The notes under the pieces: model-generated
What the model saw: the letters and a program-made list of their open reading frames with translations, nothing else
What the model was told of the DNA's origin: nothing
The model's database searches: none
Shown: piece by piece, positions 44,902 through 54,956 of the stretch
Layout: each line of letters starts with the position of its first letter
Numbering within the stretch: position 1 is the first letter of the stretch
Made by a program: the position numbers and the translations under genes
Assembly (NCBI RefSeq): GCF_025245835.1
Contig: NZ_JAOBWS010000006.1
Coordinates: 124,001 to 188,000, forward strand
Direction of reading: 5' to 3'
Source of the DNA: Rheinheimera sp. 4Y26
Lineage (GTDB): Bacteria; Pseudomonadota; Gammaproteobacteria; Enterobacterales; Alteromonadaceae
DNA: 64,000 bases

Positions 44902-45748
44902 GGTGACGTACCAGTTCGCGGTGGCGGATTTGCACATCTTCCCGCAATTCTTTAAAACGTGCCGCCAGCGCTTCAACAATATAAACAGAACGATGCTGAC
45001 CGCCGGTACAGCCGATGGCTATGGTCAGATAACTGCGGTTATTGCGTTCCAGATGAGGCAACCAGGTGCCGATAAACTGATTAATTTGCTCGGTATACTG
45101 ACCGACCACATCCTGCGCTGCCAGGTAATCTTTCACCGGCTGATCAAGGCCGGTCAGAATTTTCAGCTCTGGCTCCCAGTGTGGGTTTGGCAAAAAACGC
45201 GCATCAAACACATAATCGGCGTCTTTTGGAATGCCGTATTTAAAACCAAAAGACTCAAACAGGATCACCAGCCGGCCGGTTTTCTGGCCGAGAATACGTT
45301 CGCGCAGCTGTTCGGTCAGCTGATGCACATTTAAGTCTGTGGTATCGATATATAAATCGGCGCGGCTGGATATAGGGTCCAGCAGCTGCTGTTCACGCTG
45401 AATCGCTTCATCCAGCGACATGGCCTGATGCGACAGCGGATGTAACCTGCGGGTTTCGCTGAATCTTTTGATCAGGCTGCTGTGGGAAGCATCCAGATAC
45501 AAAATGGTGAGTTCTACTTTGCGCGGCAGGTACGACAGAATGTCGGTAAGCTCTTCCGGCTCCTGCGGCAGGTTGCGCACATCAATACTGACGGCCACCC
45601 TTTCATACTGGCCCATCACAGCATTGGCCAGGGTGGGCAGCAGATTTACCGGAATATTGTCGACACAGTAGTAACCCAGGTCTTCCATCACGCGAAGGGC
45701 AACTGATTTGCCGGAACCTGAGCGACCACTGACGACAAGGAGTTTCAT
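44891..45748 (-). CDS. rapZ: RNase adapter protein RapZ
   Basis: 285 residues. Walker A GRSGSGKS is at 8-15. C-terminal blocks RFLPNPHWEPELKILTGLDQPVKDYL and YLTIAIGCTGGQHRSVYIVEALAARF are diagnostic. RapZ binds GlmZ sRNA and presents it to RNase E, controlling GlmS. It sits between ptsN and ptsO as in E. coli and overlaps ptsN by 4 bp. Confidence 0.97.
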   Translation of the reverse strand: MKLLVVSGRSGSGKSVALRVMEDLGYYCVDNIPVNLLPTLANAVMGQYERVAVSIDVRNLPQEPEELTDILSYLPRKVELTILYLDASHSSLIKRFSETRRLHPLSHQAMSLDEAIQREQQLLDPISSRADLYIDTTDLNVHQLTEQLRERILGQKTGRLVILFESFGFKYGIPKDADYVFDARFLPNPHWEPELKILTGLDQPVKDYLAAQDVVGQYTEQINQFIGTWLPHLERNNRSYLTIAIGCTGGQHRSVYIVEALAARFKELREDVQIRHRELVRHHGK

Positions 45749-46215
45749 TTGCTGGCCGCCAGATCAGAGTGGGTCAGCAACAACTGGTATAGATCATGAT
45801 CTGAAGCTGTATGACGGATTTTGCGGGTTAAATCTTTCTGACTGAGTAACCTTGCGATGCCGGCTAAGGTGGTCAGGTGCGTCTGGCATTGATTTTCCGG
45901 GATCAGGATGGCGCAGAAGATGTCCACCGCCTGGTTATCAATAGCGTCAAACTGAATGGCATCCTGACTGACCACAAAAACTAACACCGGGCTGGTGACG
46001 TCTTTGAGTTTACCGTGCGGAATGGCAATACCACCGCCAATGCCGGTAGAGCCCAGTTTTTCCCGGGCCATCAGGGCTTCAAAAATAGTGGATTCTGCTA
46101 ATTGCGGTAATTGCTGGTGCGCAAGCTCGGCAATATATTCCAGAATGCGTTTTTTACTATTAAAAAGGACCGCACTTTTTGTGCAGTCCTTCGATAACAT
46201 TGAGCTTAAGTTCAT
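45745..46215 (-). CDS. ptsN: Nitrogen-regulatory PTS enzyme IIA (PtsN)
   Basis: 156 residues from ATG 46215, aligned with the enteric start (LSSMLSKDCTKSAVLFNSKKRILEYIAELAHQQL). The phosphoacceptor is His67 in GIAIPHGKL, and FDAIDNQAVDIFCAILIPENQCQTHL follows. PtsN links PEP/nitrogen state to potassium transport and stress responses. It is directly downstream of hpf by 10 bp. Confidence 0.96.
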   Translation of the reverse strand: MNLSSMLSKDCTKSAVLFNSKKRILEYIAELAHQQLPQLAESTIFEALMAREKLGSTGIGGGIAIPHGKLKDVTSPVLVFVVSQDAIQFDAIDNQAVDIFCAILIPENQCQTHLTTLAGIARLLSQKDLTRKIRHTASDHDLYQLLLTHSDLAASK

Positions 46216-46225
46216 AAGTCCGTAA

Positions 46226-46513
46226 TCAATGACGAGAAATTTTCTCTTTGTGTTTAATGACTTGTCGATCAAGTTTATCGATCAGCTGGTCAATAGCAGC
46301 GTACATATTATCATCTTCGCTGACTGCAAACACCTCTCCGCCGTTTAAATGCAGTTTTGCTTCGGCAATTTGTTTTAATTTCTCCACGTTCAGCACAACA
46401 TGTACGTTGTTAATGTGGTCAAAATGCCGTTCAAGTTTTGAAAACTTGCTGTCTACATAGTCTCTCAGTGCTTCAGTGATTTCAACATGACGACCAGTTA
46501 GATTGATTTGCAT
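46226..46513 (-). CDS. hpf: Short ribosome hibernation promoting factor
   Basis: 95 residues from ATG 46513 (AAGGA seven bases upstream), the same length and start as E. coli HPF: MQINLTGRHVEITEALRDYV, then AKLHLNGGEVFAVSEDDNMYAAIDQLIDKLDRQ. Short HPF dimerises ribosomes together with RMF. A longer frame into rpoN is open but lacks support. Confidence 0.97.
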   Translation of the reverse strand: MQINLTGRHVEITEALRDYVDSKFSKLERHFDHINNVHVVLNVEKLKQIAEAKLHLNGGEVFAVSEDDNMYAAIDQLIDKLDRQVIKHKEKISRH

Positions 46514-46538
46514 AGACATTTCCTTCTTTGATGAGCAC

Positions 46539-48026
46539 TTATAGCAAGCTCTTGCGCTGATTTGACGGCGGAATGTACAGAGATTCACGGTATTTGGCGA
46601 TGGTCCGCCTTGCTACGTTGATGCCCTGTTCAGAAAGAATTTCTGCCATCCTGCTATCGCTTAACGGCTTTGCAGGATTCTCCGCTGCCACCAATTTTTT
46701 TATAAAAGCCCTGATGGCGGTCGACGAACATTCGCCGCCACTTTCTGTACTTACATGACTGGAGAAAAAGAACTTAAGTTCAAATATTCCTCTGGGCGTG
46801 TGCATGAATTTTTGTGTGGTGACCCTGGAAATAGTGGATTCATGCATACCCACCATCTCTGCCACGTCATTGAGCACCATGGGTTTCATCGCTTCTTCCC
46901 CGTGCTCAAAAAATGCCTGTTGCTGCTGCACTATACAGTTGGCAACCTTTAATAAAGTTTCGTTGCGGCTTTCCAGGCTCTTTAAAAACCACTTGGCTTC
47001 CTGCAAGTGGGAGCGGATAAACTGACTGTCGGCCGAGTTTCTGGCACTGCGCGACATGGCGGCGTATTGCTCGTTGATCCTGATTTTTGGAAAGGCGTCT
47101 GGATTGAGTTCAACCATCCAACGGCCTTTGATTTTTTTCACCGATACATCCGGAATAGTATATTGCTGCTCTTCACGGATCACATCGGCGCCGGGGCGCG
47201 GATTCAGGCTGTGAATAAGCCGCATCACTTCGCGTAAATCATCTTCTTTGAGTTTAGTCACGCGCATCAGAGAACGGAAATCTCTGTTGGCTAAATATTC
47301 GCTGTAGTCACGGATAATATCGCAGGTTTCGGTCAGAAAAGGTGTACCGGGGTCAAACTGGCGCAGCTGTACCAATAAACATTCCTGAATAGTGCGGGCA
47401 CCCACACCCACCGGGTCAAACAGCTGAATACGTTTGATCACAGCTTCGACTTCGTCGGCTTCCACTTCGGGCATGCCAAGCGAATCGAGAATATCCTGAT
47501 TGCTGATGGTGAGTAAGCCATTGCTATCAATGGCTTCGATAATAATTTCGGCAATGGCGAGGTCGGTTTCGGTAAAAGGTGTCAGGCGCATCTGCCAGCG
47601 CAAATAATCCTGCAGGGTTTCGCTGGTTTCACCCTGAAACACGTTGTCTTCGTCACCATTGTAGGTATTTGCCACAGGCGCGGCGCTGACTAAGTCGTCC
47701 CAGTTGCTGTCGAGCGGCAGGTCTTCTTTGATATTTTGTTCCGTCATGGCCTCACTGGTATCGGGCACTTCCGGGTCAAAATGTTCGTCACTGGAATAGC
47801 TGTCTATTTCGGCTTGTTCGTGTTTGTCGCTTGCTTCCGGTGCATTGCTGCTTTCATTGAAGTTGTTATAGTCATCCTCCGCTTCCAACAGCGGGTTGGC
47901 ATCCAGAGCTTCCTGAATTTCCTGCTGTAATTCAATGGTCGACAGTTGCAACAGCTTAATGGCTTGTTGCAGCTGGGGAGTCATTGTGAGTTGCTGTCCA
48001 AGCCGGAGTTGTAAAGATGGCTTCAT
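46539..48026 (-). CDS. rpoN: RNA polymerase sigma-54 factor RpoN
   Basis: 495 residues. Region I is Gln-rich ([35 protein letters not shown]), followed by an acidic linker (about 50-125), the core-binding region and the HTH ([21 protein letters not shown]). The RpoN box near the C-terminus reads [10 protein letters not shown]. It directs transcription from -24/-12 promoters such as the one upstream of flgB in this window. It is 48 bp downstream of lptB in the usual lpt-rpoN-hpf-ptsN order. Confidence 0.98.
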   Translation of the reverse strand: MKPSLQLRLGQQLTMTPQLQQAIKLLQLSTIELQQEIQEALDANPLLEAEDDYNNFNESSNAPEASDKHEQAEIDSYSSDEHFDPEVPDTSEAMTEQNIKEDLPLDSNWDDLVSAAPVANTYNGDEDNVFQGETSETLQDYLRWQMRLTPFTETDLAIAEIIIEAIDSNGLLTISNQDILDSLGMPEVEADEVEAVIKRIQLFDPVGVGARTIQECLLVQLRQFDPGTPFLTETCDIIRDYSEYLANRDFRSLMRVTKLKEDDLREVMRLIHSLNPRPGADVIREEQQYTIPDVSVKKIKGRWMVELNPDAFPKIRINEQYAAMSRSARNSADSQFIRSHLQEAKWFLKSLESRNETLLKVANCIVQQQQAFFEHGEEAMKPMVLNDVAEMVGMHESTISRVTTQKFMHTPRGIFELKFFFSSHVSTESGGECSSTAIRAFIKKLVAAENPAKPLSDSRMAEILSEQGINVARRTIAKYRESLYIPPSNQRKSLL

Positions 48027-48074
48027 GTACTTCTGGTCACTCCTGACGGCCAGTATCCACTGGCTTTTTGCTAA

Positions 48075-48800
48075 CTATAGCCTGAATTGTTCGCCGAGGT
48101 ATACATCTCTGACCTGCTGATTTGCTAATACATCAGCCGGCGAACCCGAAGCTATCAGCTCTCCATGACTGACAATATAGGCAATTTCACAAACATCAAG
48201 GGTCTCGCGCACATTGTGATCGGTAATGAGTACACCTATGCCTCTGTTGCGCAAATGCTGAATAATTTTTTTAATATCCAGCACTGAAATAGGGTCCACA
48301 CCGGCAAAAGGTTCGTCCAGCAAAATAAAGGCCGGGTTGGCCGCTAAAGCCCTGGCAATTTCCACCCTGCGCCTTTCACCACCAGACAAACTCATGCCCA
48401 GGCTGCTGCGGATATGGGTAATGTTAAATTCATCAAGCAGCTCGTCAGCAATTTGTTCACGCTGTTCATCTTTGAGTTCTTTGCGCGTTTGCAGAATGGC
48501 CATCAGATTATCGTAGACCGTCAGTTTGCGGAAAATCGAACTTTCCTGCGGCAGATAACCAATGCCCTGGCGGGCGCGGGCGTGGATAGGGTCGAAGGTC
48601 ATATCATGACCATCCAGTGTGATGCTGCCTTTATCCGACGGCACCAGACCCACTATCATATAAAAAGTGGTGGTTTTACCGGCGCCGTTTGGACCGAGCA
48701 AACCAACGATCTGGCCTGCTTTTACTTCAAGGCTGACGTCTTTAACCACCTGACGGCCTTTGTAACTTTTCGCCAGATGCGATGCGACAAGAGTTTTCAC
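48075..48800 (-). CDS. lptB: LPS export ABC transporter ATPase LptB
   Basis: 241 residues from a GTG start at 48800, one base after the lptA stop and matching the 241-residue E. coli protein. Walker [10 protein letters not shown], signature [19 protein letters not shown] and Walker [16 protein letters not shown] are present; the C-terminus is VYLGEQFRL. It drives LPS extraction from the inner membrane through LptFG. A longer frame into lptA is a spurious extension. Confidence 0.97.
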   Translation of the reverse strand: MKTLVASHLAKSYKGRQVVKDVSLEVKAGQIVGLLGPNGAGKTTTFYMIVGLVPSDKGSITLDGHDMTFDPIHARARQGIGYLPQESSIFRKLTVYDNLMAILQTRKELKDEQREQIADELLDEFNITHIRSSLGMSLSGGERRRVEIARALAANPAFILLDEPFAGVDPISVLDIKKIIQHLRNRGIGVLITDHNVRETLDVCEIAYIVSHGELIASGSPADVLANQQVRDVYLGEQFRL

Positions 48801-48801
48801 T

Positions 48802-49290
48802 TTAGTTTTTCTCTGGGATAAAAACGGTACTGACCCTTTGGGTGTCTTTACCACCTTCAGCATTGAGTTTTTGCTGCGCCAGGTCGTATTGAATTTTTGC
48901 ACTTTTCACTACACTGCCGCTTTGATTAATTTCGGCGTTGCCGGTTAATGTCAGCACGCGTGTAGCGACGTCATAACGGATTTCGTTAGCCATGGCTTCA
49001 ATAGGTTTGTCACCGTCCAGCACCTGCGAATAAGAAGCCGGTGTGCCGCTGGCGATAAATACCTCTTTGCCCTGACCTTTGGAGCTATCTACTTCAAGGC
49101 GTTCAGCTTTGATTTTCAGCGACCCCTGAGTAACCAGCACATTGCCAAGGTACACCAGTTTTTTCTCTTTGACACTGCCGTCAAAATTATCCGAGCTGAC
49201 ATTCACAGGTTCGGCAAAATCGTTATTGTTTGCCTGAGATGCCAGCGAACAGAGGCCAAGCAACAAGGCCAGCAGCAATTTATTTCTCAT
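48802..49290 (-). CDS. lptA: LPS transport periplasmic protein LptA
   Basis: 162 residues. A signal peptide ([16 protein letters not shown]) precedes the OstA-like beta-jellyroll: [39 protein letters not shown] and [36 protein letters not shown]. LptA polymers bridge LptC to LptD across the periplasm. It overlaps lptC by 11 bp. Confidence 0.96.
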   Translation of the reverse strand: MRNKLLLALLLGLCSLASQANNNDFAEPVNVSSDNFDGSVKEKKLVYLGNVLVTQGSLKIKAERLEVDSSKGQGKEVFIASGTPASYSQVLDGDKPIEAMANEIRYDVATRVLTLTGNAEINQSGSVVKSAKIQYDLAQQKLNAEGGKDTQRVSTVFIPEKN

Positions 49291-49834
49291 GGCGGTAAAC
49301 CGTCCCTTTATGTTGATGAAGCTGTAGCTTCTGTTTGACTAAATCGACTTCGACACCCTGGCCGTTAATGGCAAAACCGTCACCGCTGATCAGCACTTGC
49401 TGCCGGCTTTGCAGCATTTGTTGTTCAAACAAATACTCCAGCTGGTTTGTTTCGAGTTTATTAAATAGTTCACCTGATTTCAGATTATCCAGAATCACCT
49501 GCTGTTCCAGCACCACTTTGTCGTCCGGATACAACACGCCGTGGTCACTGCTGACCTGCCATTTGGGTAAGTTATCTTCAAAAATGGTGTAAGCAGGGGC
49601 TTCAAACTGAATTTGCCCCAGCTGCTCAAAATGAGACATTTGTTTGGCTCTGATAAGCCCCGACATATTGCCGGTACTGTCAAAACTGCTGCGCACTAAA
49701 TCATACGCAATAAAGTCGGGCGCCAGTTCCTGTTCAGCGCTGGTGGCAGTGCTTTTGCCTTCATTGTCCAGCCAGCCATATAACAGGCTGGCGCAGGTCA
49801 GTACCAGCAAAAACCAGAAAATCTGTTGTTTCAT
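49280..49834 (-). CDS. lptC: LPS export protein LptC
   Basis: 184 residues. One N-terminal membrane helix (IFWFLLVLTCASLLYGWL) anchors a periplasmic jellyroll containing DFIAYDLVRSSFDSTGNMSGLIRAKQMSHF and LPKWQVSSDHGVLYPDDKVVLEQQV. It takes LPS from LptBFG and hands it to LptA. It overlaps kdsC by 4 bp. Confidence 0.95.
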   Translation of the reverse strand: MKQQIFWFLLVLTCASLLYGWLDNEGKSTATSAEQELAPDFIAYDLVRSSFDSTGNMSGLIRAKQMSHFEQLGQIQFEAPAYTIFEDNLPKWQVSSDHGVLYPDDKVVLEQQVILDNLKSGELFNKLETNQLEYLFEQQMLQSRQQVLISGDGFAINGQGVEVDLVKQKLQLHQHKGTVYRHEK

Positions 49835-50388
49835 GAGCTGCTTCCGTCAAAGCCAGCAAATTTTTGCTGGCTGATCAGCAGTAAATCACAAAGCTCACGC
49901 ACTGCGCCATAACCACCTGGCAGACTGGTGACATAATGAGCATGTTGGCGTAAATAAGGATGGGCATCTTTGACGGCCACAGAAAGGCCACAATGTTGCA
50001 TCACTTTCCAGTCTGACAGGTCATCGCCGATATAAGCAATCTGCTGATTTTCAAGCTGTAACTGCTGTTTCAGTTCAGTAAAAGCCGGAATTTTATCTTC
50101 CTGACCCTGATAGATGTAAGACACTGTTAAAGAATTCATGCGCTGGCTGACAATGTCCGAGCGCCGGCCTGTGATCACGGCAACTTCGATGCCGGCATGG
50201 CGCAGCGCTTTAATGCCATATCCGTCGCGGGTGTGAAAAGCTTTGAGTTCTTCACCGGCATTACCCAGATAAATACGGCCATCGGAGAACACTCCGTCCA
50301 CGTCACAGATCAACAAGCGGATTTGCGCTGCCTGTTGCAACAGTTGGTCGTTAACCTGTTGATATAACTGGCTGAATAAATCTGACAT
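49831..50388 (-). CDS. kdsC: 3-deoxy-D-manno-octulosonate 8-phosphate phosphatase KdsC
   Basis: 185 residues. HAD motif I is LLICDVDGVFSDGRIY; GYGIKALRHAGIEVAVITGRRSDIV and YIGDDLSDWKVMQHCGLSVAV supply the other motifs. It makes free Kdo from Kdo-8-P for LPS inner core. It overlaps kdsD by one base. Confidence 0.97.
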   Translation of the reverse strand: MSDLFSQLYQQVNDQLLQQAAQIRLLICDVDGVFSDGRIYLGNAGEELKAFHTRDGYGIKALRHAGIEVAVITGRRSDIVSQRMNSLTVSYIYQGQEDKIPAFTELKQQLQLENQQIAYIGDDLSDWKVMQHCGLSVAVKDAHPYLRQHAHYVTSLPGGYGAVRELCDLLLISQQKFAGFDGSSS

Positions 50389-51356
50389 TACAACACTCCG
50401 GCCCGCAGTAAGTCGTGCATATTCATCGCGCCTATCGGCGTTCTGTCGTCGGATAACACAATCAGGCCATTAATTTTCTTTTGTTCCATAATTTTCAGCG
50501 CTTCGGCGGCCAGCATATCGGCTTTGGCGGTAATACAGTTGCGGATCATCACGTCGGCAATCAGGGTCTGATGAATATCCACTCTTAAATCCAGCAAACG
50601 CCGTAAATCACCGTCAGTAAAAATACCAGCCAGCTTGCCTTGTTCATCGACGATGGCCGTCATGCCCAGACCTTTTTGCGATATTTCTAGCAAGGCCTGC
50701 TTAATGGTGGCTGAAGTGGGCACCTGCGGAATGTGCTCGCCCTGGTGCATCACGTCCTGCAGCCGTAACAATAACTTTTTGCCCAGACTACCGCCTGGGT
50801 GTGACAGCGCAAAATCATCAGCGGAAAAGCCCCGGGCTTCCAGTAATGCCACAGCCAAAGCATCACCCATTACCAGCGCTGCAGTGGTGCTGGCTGTGGG
50901 TGCCAGCCCAAGCGGACAGGCTTCCTGTTCCACTTTGACACATAAATGCACGTCGGCCAGCCGGGCCAGGGTTGATTGTGGATTGCCGGTCATGGCAATC
51001 AGGCCAATACCGAGGCGTTTTAACACCGGTACTATCAGCAACAACTCATTAGTTTCGCCTGAATTGGACAAAGCCAATACGATGTCACCTTTGGTGATCA
51101 TGCCAAGATCACCATGGCTTGCTTCACCCGGGTGGACAAAAAAGGCCGGAGTGCCGGTTGAGGCGAGGGTAGCTGCAATTTTATTGCCGATATGACCGGA
51201 TTTGCCCATGCCAATGACAATAATACGGCCGCTGCAGTCAAACATCTGCTGGCAGGCGCGTTCAAAATTGTGATCCAGATACTGGTTTAATCCAACAATA
51301 GCGGCGGCTTCAATCGCAAACACTGCCCTGGCTTTGGCACAGTAATCTATAGTCAC
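50388..51356 (-). CDS. kdsD: D-arabinose 5-phosphate isomerase KdsD
   Basis: 322 residues. The N-terminal SIS domain contains GRIIVIGMGKSGHIGNKIAATLASTGTPAFFVHPGEASHGDLGMI and SNSGETNE; two CBS repeats (about 205-322) follow. It converts ribulose-5-P to arabinose-5-P, the first committed step to Kdo. It heads the kdsD-kdsC-lptC-lptA-lptB-rpoN transcript block. Confidence 0.96.
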   Translation of the reverse strand: MTIDYCAKARAVFAIEAAAIVGLNQYLDHNFERACQQMFDCSGRIIVIGMGKSGHIGNKIAATLASTGTPAFFVHPGEASHGDLGMITKGDIVLALSNSGETNELLLIVPVLKRLGIGLIAMTGNPQSTLARLADVHLCVKVEQEACPLGLAPTASTTAALVMGDALAVALLEARGFSADDFALSHPGGSLGKKLLLRLQDVMHQGEHIPQVPTSATIKQALLEISQKGLGMTAIVDEQGKLAGIFTDGDLRRLLDLRVDIHQTLIADVMIRNCITAKADMLAAEALKIMEQKKINGLIVLSDDRTPIGAMNMHDLLRAGVL

Positions 51357-51753
51357 GGTGTTTCTCCTGCGGCCGGGCTGGTTTTTCCCGGTGATGATTA
51401 AGCTGATATTCAGTTAACTTCGACAAAATGCGAATAAATATCAAAAACAAAGCGGTTCGCTACTGAGCTGGCTCAGATTTACAGCGTATAAGGCAGAAGC
51501 GCCCGCAAAACTGCGACATTTTCCTGCTTCTCTGGTGGAATTGCAAAAAAAACCGTGAATTGGTGCAAGTTTCGATTTTTGCAATCGAATATTACAATTT
51601 TTTCTGCGCACTCAGGCTGTTAAAGCAGGTAAAATACGCCGAACTATTAAACAGCAGTCTTGCATCCGGACGTCCCTGACTTTATATTGCGCGGCGTTTT
51701 GCCTGGGGCTTTGCTGGTTTTTTGTAATAACCGGCTCAATCAAGGGATTTAAG
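51357..51753. promoter_or_regulatory. Divergent kdsD/mlaF intergenic region
   Basis: 397 bp with no supported gene; one weak minus-strand frame near 51612-51800 is unlike a protein. It holds an inverted repeat TTCGAT-N7-ATCGAA at 51571-51589 in an A/T-rich stretch, and a TAAAAT (about 51631) that may be a -10 for mlaF without a clear -35. Promoters for both operons must lie here. Confidence 0.4.
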
Positions 51754-52581
51754 TTGGAACAAAGCATGGGAAATACAGTGGCTGAGCCGCTGGTGAACAT
51801 TCAGAACCTGATCTTCCGCCGGGGTGAGCGGGTGATTTATGACGACATGAGCATGCAGTTCAGTCGTGGTAAGGTCACCGCTATTATGGGGCCGAGCGGT
51901 ATCGGCAAAACCACCTTGTTGCGTTTGATCGGCGGTCAGCTGAAGCCGGACAGTGGGCATATCTGGTTTGACGGTGTTGATATTCCAGCGCTTGGTCGCA
52001 ATGATCTGTATCAGGCTCGCAAAAAAATGAGCATGTTGTTCCAGAGCGGCGCTTTATTCAGTGATATGTCCGTATTTGACAACGTGGCATTTCCAATCCG
52101 CGAACATACCAAATTGCCGGAAGAAATTATCCGGATGATGGTACTGATGAAACTCGAAGCCGTTGGTTTGCGTGGTGCCCGTGATTTAATGCCGGGCGAG
52201 CTGTCTGGTGGTATGGCGCGTCGTGCGGCGCTGGCGCGTGCTATTGCGCTGGACCCTCAGCTGATTATGTATGATGAGCCTTTTGCCGGTCAGGATCCTA
52301 TTTCGATGGGCGTGATAGTGCGGCTGATCCGTTCTTTAAATGATGCGCTCGGGCTGACCTCTATTGTGGTTTCACACGACGTGGGGGAAGTGATGAGTAT
52401 TGCCGACTACGTCTATGTGGTGGCAGAGCGCCGGGTGATTGGTCATGGTACGCCGCAGCAGCTACGTGAGCATGACTCACCTTTGGTACAGCAGTTTTTA
52501 CAAGGTCTGGCTGATGGTCCTGTACCTTTCCATTTTAAAGCGGCCGATTATGCCGGGGAATTAATGGAGTTAAAGGATTAA
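51754..52581 (+). CDS. mlaF: Phospholipid transport ABC ATPase MlaF
   Basis: 275 residues from TTG 51754, chosen because AAGGGA lies 6 bases upstream; ATG at 51766 would leave 18 bases. Walker [29 protein letters not shown] signature and [14 protein letters not shown] are present. MlaF powers retrograde phospholipid transport from the outer membrane with MlaE, MlaD and MlaB. It overlaps mlaE by one base. Confidence 0.95.
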   Translation: MEQSMGNTVAEPLVNIQNLIFRRGERVIYDDMSMQFSRGKVTAIMGPSGIGKTTLLRLIGGQLKPDSGHIWFDGVDIPALGRNDLYQARKKMSMLFQSGALFSDMSVFDNVAFPIREHTKLPEEIIRMMVLMKLEAVGLRGARDLMPGELSGGMARRAALARAIALDPQLIMYDEPFAGQDPISMGVIVRLIRSLNDALGLTSIVVSHDVGEVMSIADYVYVVAERRVIGHGTPQQLREHDSPLVQQFLQGLADGPVPFHFKAADYAGELMELKD

Positions 52582-53360
52582 TGCTCGATAAATTACAACA
52601 ACTTGGCGCTGCCACTATAGCGTCCGTGCAAGGCTTTGGCCGGGCAGCTCTGATGGTATTCGGGGCTTTGTGGGGCCGGCCCAGGTTTGTTAAAGCCTGG
52701 CCTTTGTATATCAAGCAGTTTTATGTGGTTGGGGTGTTATCGCTGCTGATCATTGTGGTATCGGGCTTATTTATCGGCATGGTACTGGCGCTGCAGGGGT
52801 ACACAGTGTTGTCGAAATTTGGTGCCGAACAAATGCTTGGGCCTTTGGTGGCGCTGAGTTTGCTGCGTGAACTGGGCCCTGTTGTTACCGCGTTGCTGTT
52901 TGCCGGCCGTGCTGGTAGTGCCCTGACCGCTGAGATTGGTCTGATGAAAGCGACAGAACAACTCTCCGGTATGGAGATGATGGCGGTTGATCCGCTGCGC
53001 CGGGTGATAGCGCCAAGATTCTGGGCTGGTGTGGTTTGTATGCCGCTGCTGGCGCTGATTTTTAATGCGGTCGGTATTTTGGGCGGCCATCTGGTTGGTG
53101 TTGACTGGTTGGGCGTTGATGCCGGTGGTTATTGGTCGGCTATGCAAGCCAACGTTGATCTGCAGGAAGATGTGCTGAACGGCGTGATTAAAAGTATGGT
53201 GTTCGCGTTTTTGGTGACAGTCATTGCGCTGCACAAGGGATTTGATGCTGTACCTACTTCGGAAGGGATCAGTCAGGCGACAACCCAGACTGTTGTCACT
53301 GCTTCGCTCGCGGTGCTGGGTTTTGATTTTGTATTAACAGCTGTCATGTTTGGTGGATAA
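52581..53360 (+). CDS. mlaE: Phospholipid transport permease MlaE
   Basis: 259 residues, five to six membrane helices. [75 protein letters not shown] is the conserved MlaE core. It forms the inner-membrane permease dimer of MlaFEDB. mlaD begins 4 bp after its stop. Confidence 0.97.
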   Translation: MLDKLQQLGAATIASVQGFGRAALMVFGALWGRPRFVKAWPLYIKQFYVVGVLSLLIIVVSGLFIGMVLALQGYTVLSKFGAEQMLGPLVALSLLRELGPVVTALLFAGRAGSALTAEIGLMKATEQLSGMEMMAVDPLRRVIAPRFWAGVVCMPLLALIFNAVGILGGHLVGVDWLGVDAGGYWSAMQANVDLQEDVLNGVIKSMVFAFLVTVIALHKGFDAVPTSEGISQATTQTVVTASLAVLGFDFVLTAVMFGG

Positions 53361-53364
53361 AAAA

Positions 53365-53832
53365 ATGACCACACGTAAGTTAGAAATTTTAGTCGGTGCT
53401 TTTGTCGCTTTGGCGATTGCCGCTTTGTTATTGCTGGCGATGAAAGTTGCCAATACCGGTGTGACCGGTTCGGATCAAAGTTATAAGTTATATGCCAAAT
53501 TCGACAATATCGGTGGTTTAAAAGTACGTTCACCGGTCAAAGTAGGTGGGGTTGTGGTTGGCCGTGTCGCCAGCATTCAGCTGGATCCTGAGGCTTTCCA
53601 GCCGGTCGTTACGCTGGAAATTAACAGCAGCTACAGCAATTTCCCTGAGACCAGCTCTTTGTCCATTCTGACCTCAGGTTTGCTAGGCGAACAATATATT
53701 GGTTTGCAACCAGGTTTTGTCGACGAAAACGTAGAAATTCTGGCTGATGGTGATTATATCGAAGATACCAAGGCAGCCATTGTACTGGAAGAGCTGATCG
53801 GTCAGTTCTTATTTAACCGTGGGAATCAATAA
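53365..53832 (+). CDS. mlaD: MCE-domain phospholipid-binding protein MlaD
   Basis: 155 residues from ATG 53365 (GGTGGA upstream). One membrane helix (ILVGAFVALAIAALLLLAM) precedes the MCE domain, with YAKFDNIGGLKVRSPVKVGGVVVGRVASIQLDP and SILTSGLLGEQYIGLQPG. The E. coli protein has about 30 more C-terminal residues; this one ends soon after LEELIGQFLF. It makes the hexameric lipid channel on MlaE. Confidence 0.96.
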   Translation: MTTRKLEILVGAFVALAIAALLLLAMKVANTGVTGSDQSYKLYAKFDNIGGLKVRSPVKVGGVVVGRVASIQLDPEAFQPVVTLEINSSYSNFPETSSLSILTSGLLGEQYIGLQPGFVDENVEILADGDYIEDTKAAIVLEELIGQFLFNRGNQ

Positions 53833-54500
53833 TGAACAGAATCTTTAAATTGGTCACAGCGCTGCTGCTGGCTGTCAGCACTGTGCCGGCACAGGCAAAT
53901 TCTGCTGCTGTGCCTACCTATGATGATCCATACAAAATGATGGAAGTGTTGGCAGATAAAACGTTCCGCCGTATTGCTGCTGATCAGCCAAAAATCAAAG
54001 CGGATGCCGAAGTGCTGCGCACTATTGTGAACGAAGAGCTGGTGCCTTATATCGACAGCCGTTATGCAGCAGGTTATGTCATTGGTCAAAGCGTGAAGTT
54101 AAATACTGTTCCAAAACAGGACTTTAATACTTTTGTTGGTGCCTTCCAGAATTATATGGTGGGTACATACGCTGGTGTGTTTACCCAATACCGCGACCAG
54201 AAAGTGATTATTGAGCCTGGCCAGCCAGTTGATAAACAACGCAAAATTATCACCATCAAAACGCGCGTGATTGACCCGGGCAAACCCGATATCAAAATTG
54301 AGTTTAAGCTGCGCCGTGTGAAAGATGCCAACAACTGGCTGGTATATGACATGGTGGCTGAAGGTATTTCTTTACTCGACAGCAAACGCTCTGAGTTAGG
54401 CAGCCTGATTCGTCAGCAGGGTTTATTAAGTGTGGCAGCGCTTCTGGAAGAAAAAGCCAAAGCGCCTATCAAAGCGCCAGAGAAGAAAAACAATGCTTGA
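53832..54500 (+). CDS. mlaC: Periplasmic phospholipid shuttle MlaC
   Basis: 222 residues. A signal peptide (LVTALLLAVSTVPAQA) is followed by YDDPYKMMEVLADKTFRRI, VNEELVPYIDSRYAAGYVIGQ and NNWLVYDMVAEGISLLDSKRSELGSLI, typical of MlaC. It ferries phospholipid between MlaA and MlaFEDB. It overlaps mlaD by one base and mlaB by 8 bp. Confidence 0.96.
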   Translation: MNRIFKLVTALLLAVSTVPAQANSAAVPTYDDPYKMMEVLADKTFRRIAADQPKIKADAEVLRTIVNEELVPYIDSRYAAGYVIGQSVKLNTVPKQDFNTFVGAFQNYMVGTYAGVFTQYRDQKVIIEPGQPVDKQRKIITIKTRVIDPGKPDIKIEFKLRRVKDANNWLVYDMVAEGISLLDSKRSELGSLIRQQGLLSVAALLEEKAKAPIKAPEKKNNA

Positions 54501-54780
54501 GATTAAGCAGCAAGGTGCAACAGTCGAGTTCAGCGGTGAGCTGAACTGCAACACTGTGGTTAAACACTGGCCCTTTAAACTGCTGGACACCTTGCCGAAG
54601 CAGGCAGAATTTAATCTCGGTCAGCTGCGTCATGTTGACACTGCTGGTTTAGCCTGGTTGTTACAACAGCTGGCGCAGGCCAACAAAAAAGGCATAGTGC
54701 TGCGTTTTACACAAATGCCAACCCAGCTGCGTAATCTGGCTGCGGTCAGTGATGTGTTACCACTTTTGCCAACAGACTAG
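54493..54780 (+). CDS. mlaB: STAS-domain protein MlaB
   Basis: 95 residues from ATG 54493 inside the end of mlaC. It is a small cytoplasmic STAS domain (VEFSGELNCNTVVKHWPF, FNLGQLRHVDTAGLAWLLQQLAQANKKG) that stabilises MlaF in the transporter. The frame is open upstream within mlaC but no start there fits the family. Confidence 0.93.
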   Translation: MLEIKQQGATVEFSGELNCNTVVKHWPFKLLDTLPKQAEFNLGQLRHVDTAGLAWLLQQLAQANKKGIVLRFTQMPTQLRNLAAVSDVLPLLPTD

Positions 54781-54855
54781 CTGAAATCGCTGCTGAGTCA
54801 GGCTATAATGCCGCCCTTAGCAGTCACTGAAGATATGCTTCTCTGATAAATTCTG

Positions 54856-54885
54856 ACAACCCGGCATTGCCGGGTTGTTGTTCTA
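54856..54885 (+). terminator. Intrinsic terminator after mlaFEDCB
   Basis: ACAACCCGGC-ATT-GCCGGGTTGT followed by TGTTCTAT, 75 bp past mlaB. The stem is strong, the U-run weak. It probably closes the mla transcript before ibaG-murA. Confidence 0.7.
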
Positions 54886-54956
54886 TATACGGCCAGCTCG
54901 TTGTGATATGCAAATGCGGATGGCCGGATGACTTTTGCCGATTGGTGGGTAGCCTG

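Noticed and set aside
44902-44979. N-terminal extension of ptsO into rapZ
   Set aside because: HPr-family proteins start close to the conserved His block, and the ATG at 44901 fits.
48801-48902. N-terminal extension of lptB
   Set aside because: It reads through the end of lptA; the GTG at 48800 gives exactly the family length.
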